Shown here: positions 9,465-16,496 of the stretch, one piece after another
Numbering within the stretch: the first letter of the stretch is position 1
Layout of the letters: each line of letters starts with the position of its first letter
DNA from: VXYL01 sp965243175
Lineage (GTDB): Bacteria; Pseudomonadota; Gammaproteobacteria; Pseudomonadales; Azotimanducaceae
DNA: 64,000 nucleotides
Direction of reading: 5' to 3'
NCBI GenBank assembly: GCA_965243175.1
Contig: OZ251532.1
Span: 992,001 to 1,056,000 of the forward strand
The notes under the pieces: generated by a model
What the model saw: the letters and a program-made list of their open reading frames with translations, nothing else
Databases searched by the model: none
Told to the model about the DNA's origin: nothing
Position numbers and translations under genes: made by a program

Positions 9465-10454
9465 TCATCGAAGGTTGCTCGCGGGACTGGCCGCGCTGCT
9501 GCTGGTTCTGCCGAGTACGCAAGCCGCCACAGCCGGCAGTCGGGCATCCACGCGGAAGCGCTGGTCGTCCAAGCGACGCAACTCGCCCCGCAAGCGGTAG
9601 CTTGGCACATCGGAGCCAGATGCTTGGCCATCGCCCAGGGCTGCGTTGGCCGCGGCTTCAGCCGCTCGGCTGCCCAAGCGCTTGGCCATCGTCGTTGCGA
9701 TCTTGTCCTCCAAGCGTTCGCCGATGCGGCGGGTGAGGGTGGTTTCCACGCCGGTGTCCAAGAGGGAAACCAGCGTGACCGTGCCGGGGGGTGCGCCTTG
9801 GGCTAGGCGGGAGGCGATGGCGTCGATGGCCACGTCGAAGTGGGCGGCGCGGCGGGTGATGGGGAAGTGGGCGGCGGCAGTGGCGAGGGTCACGGCGTTC
9901 ACCAAGCGCACGGCGGAGCAGGAAAGGATGATGCCCGTGGCGTTGGAGGTGGGCTTGCAGATGATCTCGATGTCCGCTTGGGCGTTGCGCAGCAGGGATT
10001 CGATGTCGCCCTGGTAGAACTCCTCCAAGCTGTTGTAGATGGCGCGGAGCCGTTCGCGGGCCAGCAGCGTCACGCCATCTTCGGCGGCGTTCGTGAGCGC
10101 CAGCAGCAGGCGCTCGTAGAGCGGGTCGCCCACGGCGGGTTCCAGCCCGGCGTAGCGCTGGTCTAGGGGCTGCAAGGCCACCTTGGCACCGCTGGGGATG
10201 TCGTCCAGAAGCCGATCGGCCAAGGCGATTTCAGGCGGCGGGCCACGGTGGCGCGGGGCTGGGCTTGATGGCGCAGCGTCGGGTGGTGCGTCGTCAAGGT
10301 CGCCTGCTTTGGCATCTTGCACGGTGAAAGGAGAGTCGATTGGCTCGGCGGCCTCGAAGAACCCCGTCGCCAGCAACGCGACGACCGCACCAACAGCGGC
10401 AATGCCGCACGCTGCGACGATCCATGCAATGCTCTTCCCGCTCACGGCTCCCAC
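9465..10454 (-). CDS. Membrane-anchored FlgO/CsgG-like protein
   Basis: A 329-residue protein with an N-terminal membrane helix (about residues 8-32), a low-complexity Pro/Ala/Asp linker and a folded region from about residue 75. That region contains LYERLLLALTNAAEDGVTLL and ADIEIICKPTS, a pattern like FlgO/CsgG periplasmic domains that use a split-ATPase-like fold. It lies 5 bases downstream of avd on the same strand, so it probably belongs to the DGR-target operon. The start is GTG at 10454 or the in-frame GTG at 10445; neither has a strong ribosome binding site. The last 20 residues look less protein-like, so a frameshift near the end is possible. Confidence 0.6.
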   Translation of the reverse strand: MGAVSGKSIAWIVAACGIAAVGAVVALLATGFFEAAEPIDSPFTVQDAKAGDLDDAPPDAAPSSPAPRHRGPPPEIALADRLLDDIPSGAKVALQPLDQRYAGLEPAVGDPLYERLLLALTNAAEDGVTLLARERLRAIYNSLEEFYQGDIESLLRNAQADIEIICKPTSNATGIILSCSAVRLVNAVTLATAAAHFPITRRAAHFDVAIDAIASRLAQGAPPGTVTLVSLLDTGVETTLTRRIGERLEDKIATTMAKRLGSRAAEAAANAALGDGQASGSDVPSYRLRGELRRLDDQRFRVDARLPAVAACVLGRTSSSAASPASNLR

Positions 10455-10459
10455 GCCCG

Positions 10460-10933
10460 CTAGCGACTCAACAACCGCAGTCTAGCGCACGCAGTGGCGA
10501 TACGGCAGCGCAATTCTCCCGCCGTACTCAATCGGGGTCCAAGTTGGCGATGAGGTCTGCCGGGTGGCCGACATAGACGAGCTCCCCCCGTTCGGCCGGT
10601 TTCGTCCAGGCTGCGCGCGGCGTGTTCGTAGCGGCGGTTGTCGAGGTAGCGCAGATCGTGCGCCAGCCGGCACAGGAAGCGCAGCTTCTCGATGCCGATG
10701 TTGGCCAGCGCCAGGTGGTTGCCGCGGCGGCGAGTGTATGTGGCCTCGATCAGGCGTTCGAGCACGTCCAGTGCCGTGTGCTGGATGCGATCGCCGAGCA
10801 GGAACTTCTGGCTGCGCGGAGAGCGTTCCAGCGTCGGCACCAGCCAGACCACGAAGCGATAGTGCGCCCCCAGCGCTGCGCCAGTTGAGCGGGCGCGGTC
10901 CTTGGGCGGGCTTGAATCCTTGCTCTCGCTCAA
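10460..10933 (-). CDS. avd: DGR accessory variability determinant (Avd)
   Basis: The four-helix-bundle Avd protein binds the DGR reverse transcriptase and RNA in known diversity-generating retroelements. The recognisable core is RSPRSQKFLLGDRIQ, TALDVLERLIEA, then NIGIEKLRFLCRLAHDLR and RRYEHAARSLDE. TTG at 10933 is the only plausible start after the hairpins; a frame beginning ATG at 11041 overlaps the caspase gene's stop but runs through the hairpin region. At the C-terminus, a run of six Cs (10584-10589) may carry an extra base. In the other frame the protein would end ELVYVGHPADLIANLDPD at 10528, which looks far more natural than the annotated tail. No reverse transcriptase lies nearby. 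Confidence 0.8.
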   Translation of the reverse strand: MSESKDSSPPKDRARSTGAALGAHYRFVVWLVPTLERSPRSQKFLLGDRIQHTALDVLERLIEATYTRRRGNHLALANIGIEKLRFLCRLAHDLRYLDNRRYEHAARSLDETGRTGGARLCRPPGRPHRQLGPRLSTAGELRCRIATACARLRLLSR

Positions 10934-10966
10934 CTTCGAGGATCTCTCAAAACGCGAGAAAAACGA

Positions 10967-11012
10967 CCAAGGGCTTCGCCCTTGGAACCCATTGGGGGCT
11001 ATCGCCCCCCAA
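10967..11012. promoter_or_regulatory. Two tandem hairpins downstream of DGR variable region
   Basis: Hairpin 1 (10967-10985) is a perfect 8-bp stem CCAAGGGC/GCCCTTGG around a 3-base loop. Hairpin 2 (10992-11012) pairs TTGGGGGC with GCCCCCCAA around TATC, with one bulged C. They sit 26-70 bases past the stop of the variable-region gene. DGRs are known to need a hairpin or cruciform just downstream of the variable region for target recognition; these are good candidates. A transcription terminator is an alternative, though no T-run follows in either direction. Confidence 0.65.
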
Positions 11013-11037
11013 ACCCCCGAGGTAAAGAGGTTAGAAC

Positions 11038-13157
11038 TCATGGGGCGAGCGTCCGGGCCACACGAAACCCGTTGCTGTAGTTGCGGAGGCCGGTGGAGTA
11101 CCAGTACCGGTACGCGGCGCGGATGAACGAGGGTTCGATGTACCACGAACCGCCGCGCAAAACGCGCTTGTCGCATTCGCCGTACTCCCATGCACCGCCA
11201 TCCGATGGGGCACCCGAATAGCTGCCGTTCCAACAGTCTCCCGTCCACTCCCAGACGTTGCCCAGCATGTCGTGCAGCCCCCAGCCATTGGCCGTCAAAC
11301 TGCCCACCGGCGCGGTATGTACATGCCCATCACGACACGACGCCGCGGTCCAACCCGAGTAGCGCTCGTTCGCACTCGCGTCCGCGCCGTTGGCGTGGCG
11401 GCACTGGCCCGACTCGCCCTCTCCCCAGTACCGCGCTGTCGTCGTGCCCGCCCGTGCTGCGTACTCCCATTCCGACTCGCTCGGCAGGCGGTATTGCTCG
11501 CCCGTCTCCCGCGATAGCCACGCTGCATACGCCTGCGCGTCGTTCCAGTTCACGCACGCCACCGGACTCCGCCCGCTCTGCCCGAAGCCCGGATTGCGCC
11601 AGCCTCGGCCAGCGCGATCTTCCCAACTGCCGCCCTCGTAGGTGAAGCACGAGCTCCCTGCCGAATACCCCGTCTCGTCCACAAAGCGCCCGAACTCCGC
11701 CACCGTCACCTCGTACACGCCCAGCGCGAACGGCGTCGCGATCGTCACTTCATGCACAGGGCCTTCGTTCTCCTCTCGCCCCTGCTCGTACGACGGCGAA
11801 CCCATCCGGTAGGAGCCGGCCGGCAACACCGCCATCTCAGGACACTCCGGGCAATCGCGGAAACGGTCGCCCACCTTCGGGCCGGCCTTGCGCAGTGCGA
11901 TCCGCCGTACCGTCGGCGAGGTGCCATGCGCCACGCTCTCCGTCGTCGTCTCGTAGCCCTCGGCGCTCGCCTCTACGTTGTATGAACCCGGCGGCAACAG
12001 CATCCCGCGTTGGTAAGGCTCCGCATGATCCACCAGCCGAACCAGCGCTTCCGCCGGCTCAGCGTCTATCGTGAACGGCTGCCCGGGACGCGACAGGGTC
12101 ATTCGATGCACGGTCGGTGAGGCCCCGTGCGTCACCGTCTCAGTCTTCGTCACGTAGCCCGACGCGCTCGCCTCCACCTCGTACGAACCCGCCGCCAGCT
12201 CCATCCCCGCCCGGTACGGCGGGCCGATGTTCAGAATCCGAACCCGCGCCTCCGCCGGCTCAACCTGCACCGTGAACGCCGCTGGCGGTGGCCCCAGCAG
12301 CGGCCGCGAGTCCCATCCGCCCGGCGACGAGAAGGCCAGCACCGCGCTCTCGTCGCCGTGCAGCCCCGCGTCCTGCACACGGCCGAACTCCCGCCGCGCC
12401 GCCGCGTCATCGTCCGGTCAAGGTGCAGCTTCGCCTCGCGCGCCGTCACATTGCCGTCGCCGTCCGCGTCCGCCGCGCCGTACAGGCCGTCCAGCAGGTG
12501 CTCCGTGAACAGCCCGTGCCGTGCGTCCTCGTCCCAGCTCGCCAGCTGCGCTCCGCTCGCCGCCGTCAGCACCGTCAAGCCGGCGCCGCCCGAAATGTCC
12601 GCCTCCACGTACACCGGCGACGCCGACTGGATCAGCATCCCGCGCGGACTGCCGCCCGAGAAACACGCATCCAGAAACACCGTCTTCGACCGCGTGGCCA
12701 GGCCGCCCAGGTTCTCGTACAGCAGGTCGATCGGATAGCCGTTCAGTTCCGCCGTGTCCGGGTTCGAGTCCGACGGCAGCAGGTAGCCTCGGCCCGCCTT
12801 GCCCGGCACCCCGTGCCCCGAATAGAACACCACCACGTCCGAGCCGCCCGACGGATCGATGTACCGCCACAGCAGCCCCTGGGCGTTCCCCTTCACCCCG
12901 AACGCCGCCTCCAGCTGCGACTTGGTGGCGTCGCGCAGGTCGATCACGTTGTCCGCGTCGAAGCCCAGCGCGCCCGTCACGAAGCGCTTGAACGCCTCCG
13001 CGTCGTTGTGCGCGTACGACACCTCCGGCACCCGGTCGTCCGCGTACTCCTTGTTCCCCACGATCACCGCCACGCCCAGCTCGTTCGCCGGGGCTGTCGC
13101 CGCGCAAGACAGCACCAGTGCGCCGAGCGCCGCGCCCGTCAGCCTTGATCCGCTCAT
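11038..13157 (-). pseudogene. Secreted caspase-PEGA-FGE fusion, DGR target (one frameshift)
   Basis: Starting from ATG at 13157 the protein has a signal peptide (residues 1-24), a peptidase C14 caspase domain with catalytic His115 (YSGHG) and Cys165 (DACFSGG), and an EF-hand-like DADGDGNVT loop. After a one-base loss near 12400-12420 the frame resumes with about two PEGA repeats (PAEARVRI, PAEALVRL, each with Y-V-ASA-GY) and a formylglycine-generating-enzyme/sulfatase-modifying (C-type-lectin-fold) domain from about MAVLPAGSYRMGSP to the stop. The C-terminus, RVLRGGSW...GFRVARTL, is a DGR variable region. Repairing the frameshift gives about 706 residues. The protein is probably a periplasmic or surface sensor whose ligand-binding domain is hypermutated and linked to a protease. 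The frameshift may be real decay or an error. Confidence 0.85.
11041..11190 (-). other. DGR variable region (VR)
   Basis: The last 50 codons of the caspase-FGE gene. Between the invariant RGGSW (near 11145) and GFRVAR (near 11060), the variable-looking codons are TAC, ATC, TTC, ATC, TAC, TAC, TAC, TCC, GGC, CTC, AAC, TAC, AGC and AAC. All end in C while the first two bases vary. That is what adenine-specific mutagenesis of AAC codons in a template repeat produces, since only A positions change. The tandem hairpins follow directly. No second copy of this stretch (a template repeat) was found in the window. Confidence 0.75.
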
Positions 13158-13342
13158 TCCCGTTCCGATCCCCTCCAGCGTTGCCGTGGAGGGCATTGTG
13201 CCATTGCTCACGCCTATGGAAGGGCTTGAGGCCGTTCTTGGCGTAGCTTTGGCTGGGTTGGGCCGCGCTTTTCCACGCGGAGCTACACCCGCGCGAACGG
13301 GCCGTAGTACGATGCAGGCGTACTGCACTTGGAACTCCGCCG

Positions 13343-13801
13343 TTGAACTCGCGAGACCTGATAGAGACTGCGCGTGGCCTGACGGAACTCAGCCCGCGGC
13401 GACCCAGCCAGGCCAATCTGCGCCGGGCGCTGAGCACGGCGTACTACGCCGTCTTCCACAGCTTGGCGGCCACCGTTGCCGACGCGCTCATGGGCAAAGG
13501 CCGCGGCGACGCTTGGCATCAGACGTATCGCGCCTTGGAGCACGGCAGCGTGAGAAGAGCTTGCCAGAACATGCAGGCGATGCGAGAGTTTCCGTCGGAA
13601 ATCCAAGGCTTCGCAAGGACATTCAACGACTTGCAGAGCGAACGGCAGCGAGCGGACTACGCGCTCGATGGCCGTTACGACAAGGCGGACGTGCTTGCGA
13701 AGATAGGCAGGGCGGAGGCAGCGATCGCTTGGTTGGAGGCGGCGGACCTCCACCATCGACGCCGCTTCGCCGCCCATGTGCTGTTCAAGCGGCGGCAATA
13801 G
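13343..13801 (+). CDS. HEPN-like (UPF0332-type) protein
   Basis: A 152-residue helical protein beginning at TTG 13343. The segment LRRALSTAYYAVFHSLA and the later SERQRADYALD match the pattern of HEPN-fold UPF0332 proteins (R-A-S-AYYA-F followed by R--ADY). HEPN proteins are often RNases in toxin-antitoxin or defence systems, usually with a nucleotidyltransferase partner. None is seen here; instead a 110-residue protein of unknown family follows 37 bases downstream. The last 18 codons occur again as a remnant at 14181-14238. Toxin function is inference. Confidence 0.62.
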   Translation: MNSRDLIETARGLTELSPRRPSQANLRRALSTAYYAVFHSLAATVADALMGKGRGDAWHQTYRALEHGSVRRACQNMQAMREFPSEIQGFARTFNDLQSERQRADYALDGRYDKADVLAKIGRAEAAIAWLEAADLHHRRRFAAHVLFKRRQ

Positions 13802-13838
13802 CGCCTTGCGCGCACCAGCATCGACCAGGGGTTAGAGC

Positions 13839-14171
13839 GTGAACGATCAGCAAGTAAGGGAGATTGCCGAGACGGCCTTCAAAGCCCGCTTTGGCGACAT
13901 CGAAGTGTTCCGGATCAACATCCGGCGCGGCTTCGACTTCGAGGACGACCCGGTCCCGGTGGTGGACGTGAACATCATCTACGACGGCGATTACGAGCAG
14001 TTGAACATCGCTGGCCTGATGGACGTGGACATGGAGATCAACAACAAGGTCTGGCGCGACGCCGAGGACTCGCCGGCGTGGCCGCTGGTCCACTACATCC
14101 CGAAGTCTTCAGTCGGACGCCGCGACCCGGCGACGGTGTTCTCCGGCCCGGCCCCGTACATACGACCATAG
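13839..14171 (+). CDS. 110-aa protein of unknown family, copy 1
   Basis: Starts at GTG 13839, 37 bases after the HEPN-like gene, preceded by a weak AGGGG. The 110-residue product is mixed alpha/beta and acidic, with the segments IAETAFKARFGD, INIRRGFDFEDDP, VVDVNIIYDG and VHYIPKSSVGRRDP. It has no signal peptide or membrane helix. I do not recognise the family. Its position after a HEPN-like gene, and duplication together with it, suggest a partner or immunity role; this is inference. Confidence 0.7.
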   Translation: MNDQQVREIAETAFKARFGDIEVFRINIRRGFDFEDDPVPVVDVNIIYDGDYEQLNIAGLMDVDMEINNKVWRDAEDSPAWPLVHYIPKSSVGRRDPATVFSGPAPYIRP

Positions 14172-14180
14172 CGCAGCCAC

Positions 14181-14238
14181 GGACCTCCGGCAGCGGCGCC
14201 GCTTCGCGGCTCACGTGCTGTTCAAGCGCCGGTCATAG
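14181..14238 (+). pseudogene. Remnant of HEPN gene 3' end
   Basis: The stretch reads DLRQRRRFAAHVLFKRRS followed by TAG. It aligns with the last residues of the HEPN-like protein, DLHHRRRFAAHVLFKRRQ. No start or upstream body is present, so it is a left-over of the tandem duplication rather than a functional gene. Confidence 0.85.
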
Positions 14239-14278
14239 GCGCCCACGGCTGACGGACGCTTGAAGAAGGAGGTTCGAC

Positions 14279-14605
14279 ATGGATGACCAGCAGATTAGGG
14301 AGATTGCCGAGACGGCCTTCAGGGAGCGCTTTGGCGACATCGAGGTGTTCCGGGTCAACATCCGGCGCGGCTTCGACCACGAGGCCGACCCGGTGGTGGA
14401 CGTGAACATCATCTACGACGGCAAGTACGAGCAGTTGAACGGTGCCGGCCTGTTGGACGTGGGCATGGAGATCAACAACAAGATCTGGCGCGACGCGGAG
14501 GATTCGCCCGGGTGGCCGTTGGTCCACTACATCCCGAAGTCCGAAGTCGGGCGGCGCGATCCGGCGACGGTGTTCTCCGGCCCGGCACCGTACGGACGAC
14601 CATAG
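14279..14605 (+). CDS. 110-aa-family protein of unknown function, copy 2
   Basis: ATG at 14279 has a strong AAGGAGG ribosome binding site 7 bases upstream, much better than that of copy 1. The 108-residue product is about 85% identical to the protein at 13839-14171. Most changes are scattered single substitutions (for example Phe to His and Asp to Lys in the middle), plus a two-residue deletion after FDHEADP. The conserved core (GDIEVFR, NIIYDG, WPLVHYIPK, GRRDPATVFSG) is unchanged, so both copies appear to be under selection to keep the fold. Confidence 0.72.
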   Translation: MDDQQIREIAETAFRERFGDIEVFRVNIRRGFDHEADPVVDVNIIYDGKYEQLNGAGLLDVGMEINNKIWRDAEDSPGWPLVHYIPKSEVGRRDPATVFSGPAPYGRP

Positions 14606-14640
14606 CGCTGCCCGGCCGCGTCGCCCTCTCTGAAGGCTGG

Positions 14641-15951
14641 TCACAGCACGGCGTGGGTGGCGGTGGTCAGCGTTATGCCGAGGTCGGGGAGTTGGCTGAT
14701 GGCGAGTTCCGGGTGGTGCCCTGAGGTGGCCGATGCAAGGGCTCTGCGCAGTTGCGGCGATGGGTTCGGGGCGGCGATTGCCACCAGGCTGGCACCGACT
14801 GCGCGTAGCGGCAGGGCGACTTGAACGTCCATCGTTCGGCCTGGCAGCAGAGTGGCCGCTCGGGTTGTCGCTTGCGTTTCTGAAGCCGCGCTGGTGTCCG
14901 CGAAGTTCGGCGTCGATGCGAGATACACGTATACCGCCGAGTCGCCTCGGTTGGTGACGCGGTAGCGCATGGCGCATAGGCCTCGGCGGTCATCTGTTTG
15001 GTAGAAGCCCGGGCGGTGGGCAGGCAGAGGCACCTCGACCAAGCCGACGCCCCGAAACCGCCGTCCGGTGCAGGAGCCGCCGTCTGCGGTTCGGAGCTCC
15101 GTTGCGTCCAAAGCCAGCGTCTGTGCGGGCGGAGCTTGCGCCCTTAGCAGGGCGGTGTAGAGGGCGGACGCTGGCCGCCATGCTTGATCGAGTGCTGTGC
15201 GCAAGGCCACGTAATCGCCCTCTTGGCGCATCGTCTCCCAGTCGTCGATGGTGGCTTGCCATGCGATGTAGCCGCCAACGGCTAGCAGGGCTGCCAGAGT
15301 CGCTGCCGCTAGCCAACGGCGATGGGGCGACCTGGGCTTGCGCCCGGCTCTTGGCTGCGGCTTGTTCTGTGCGGCTGGTGGGCGCGCTTCGGGCCCTTGG
15401 CCTAGTGCGGCCAACCCCTCGAACCGTTCCCAAGCCAACACCTGCACGTCCTCGGGCAGCGGGTCCAATGGCGTGTTGGCCTTTGGTACCACCACCAGCA
15501 GGCGGTGTTCGCCGTCTCGCTCTTCCGCCAAGAGCGGCGCTGCTCGCTCGATCTTCTCGGCCATGCCGCTCACCTGCCGCACGCGCTGGTCACGGTCCAC
15601 TTCGCCTGTTGCCAGTATGGTGAGCGCGGCGTCTTCGTCCGGCGCTGCCAGCTTGTTCTCGTTGGCGAGGAGGTGCGCCAGCAGCACTGGTAACTGCCAG
15701 CTTTGGCCAGTGTCCACGCGGCCATCCAAGTCCAAGCGGTAGGCGGCGTGGCCAGTGAGGGCCGCGACCAGGCCCGTGCCCTTGTTGACGAAACGGGCGT
15801 AGTCGTTGGAGATGCCGAGCACCGTCGTGGTGCCGTCCAAGCAGGCCACGGAAGGCACGTCAGGGTCTTCGGGGGTGATCTTCTGTACCGCCACCGGGCC
15901 TTCGGTGGTGGCGATCAGCACCCGCGTCTTCGCGGCTTGCGCGGCCTTCAC
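14641..15951 (-). CDS. Membrane-anchored Lon-like (S16) peptidase-domain protein
   Basis: A 436-residue protein starting at GTG 15951, whose start overlaps the upstream stop as GTGA. The N-terminal 180 residues resemble the proteolytic domain of Lon without the ATPase: Ser84 in DTGQSWQLPVLLAHLL and Lys133 in VSGMAEKIERAA, followed by LLVVVPKANTPL. The 49-residue Ser-Lys spacing is close to that in Lon. A basic linker and a single membrane helix (about 213-231) follow, then a beta-rich C-terminal domain of about 190 residues. It is the last gene of a three-gene overlapping operon. A sensor-linked peptidase role is inference. Confidence 0.6.
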   Translation of the reverse strand: MKAAQAAKTRVLIATTEGPVAVQKITPEDPDVPSVACLDGTTTVLGISNDYARFVNKGTGLVAALTGHAAYRLDLDGRVDTGQSWQLPVLLAHLLANENKLAAPDEDAALTILATGEVDRDQRVRQVSGMAEKIERAAPLLAEERDGEHRLLVVVPKANTPLDPLPEDVQVLAWERFEGLAALGQGPEARPPAAQNKPQPRAGRKPRSPHRRWLAAATLAALLAVGGYIAWQATIDDWETMRQEGDYVALRTALDQAWRPASALYTALLRAQAPPAQTLALDATELRTADGGSCTGRRFRGVGLVEVPLPAHRPGFYQTDDRRGLCAMRYRVTNRGDSAVYVYLASTPNFADTSAASETQATTRAATLLPGRTMDVQVALPLRAVGASLVAIAAPNPSPQLRRALASATSGHHPELAISQLPDLGITLTTATHAVL

Positions 15952-16496
15952 GAGAGGAACAGCTCGCTGTCCGCTTGGCTGAATGTCCGTGGCAACGGGT
16001 CGTTCGCGTCCTTCAACAGGCGGATGGTCTGCTCGGTGGGCGGCGGCAGGTCCTCCTTGCAGATCGTGCCGTCTGGGTTGCTGACGACGAGGCGCTGCGG
16101 GGGCGTGTGGCCCTCAGGCACCTCGATCAGCAGGTACACCTGCCCGGTGCCCGAGCGCGAAGGCACTAGGCGCAGCGAGTAGCCGTCGGCTTCGCGGCGC
16201 TGCAAGGCGCCGGATGCCGCGGCAGCCGCGCGAGGCAGATGGACGCGGGCGGTGCGTTGCAGCAGCAGGTTGAAGTCGGCCCGCAATGCGGGGTCTGCCA
16301 GCAGCGCTTGGGCGATGGCCGCTGGCAGAGGGCCGGGCGCGTTCGCGGCGGCAAACAGTTCTGTGAACAAGGGGCGGGAAGCGCCGGTGGCGTCGTCATC
16401 GGCATCGAGCAGCAGGTCCGCGCCGTGCCACGCCACGAACGCCGCCTGCAAGCGTTCGCGCTGGTCGCTGTTCAGGGTGCGCCATGGGGTGCTCAT
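15948..16496 (-). CDS. 182-aa protein of unknown function, middle gene of Lon-like operon
   Basis: ATG at 16496 overlaps the stop of the upstream gene (ATGA), and its own stop overlaps the next start (GTGA), so the three products are probably made in fixed ratio. The first 110 residues are helical with the look of a small adaptor domain (WRTLNSDQRERLQAAFVAWHG). The last 70 are beta-rich (YSLRLVPSRSGTGQVYLLIEVPEG). There is no membrane helix. I do not recognise the family. Confidence 0.7.
   Translation of the reverse strand: MSTPWRTLNSDQRERLQAAFVAWHGADLLLDADDDATGASRPLFTELFAAANAPGPLPAAIAQALLADPALRADFNLLLQRTARVHLPRAAAAASGALQRREADGYSLRLVPSRSGTGQVYLLIEVPEGHTPPQRLVVSNPDGTICKEDLPPPTEQTIRLLKDANDPLPRTFSQADSELFLS

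Larger units (their letters stand above)
13744..14605 (+). repeat. Tandem duplication of HEPN 3' end plus 110-aa gene
   Basis: Copy A covers 13744-14171 (end of the HEPN-like gene and the first 110-residue gene). Copy B covers 14181-14605 (a 58-base HEPN remnant and the second gene). The copies begin with the same GGACCTCC string and their proteins are about 85% identical by eye, with a two-codon deletion in copy B. The shared HEPN tail shows that the duplication arose within this locus rather than by independent acquisition. Confidence 0.85.

Noticed and set aside
11041..11190. A second copy of the variable region serving as template repeat inside the window
   Set aside because: Reading both strands around the locus and the spacers near avd showed no A-rich near-copy of this stretch.
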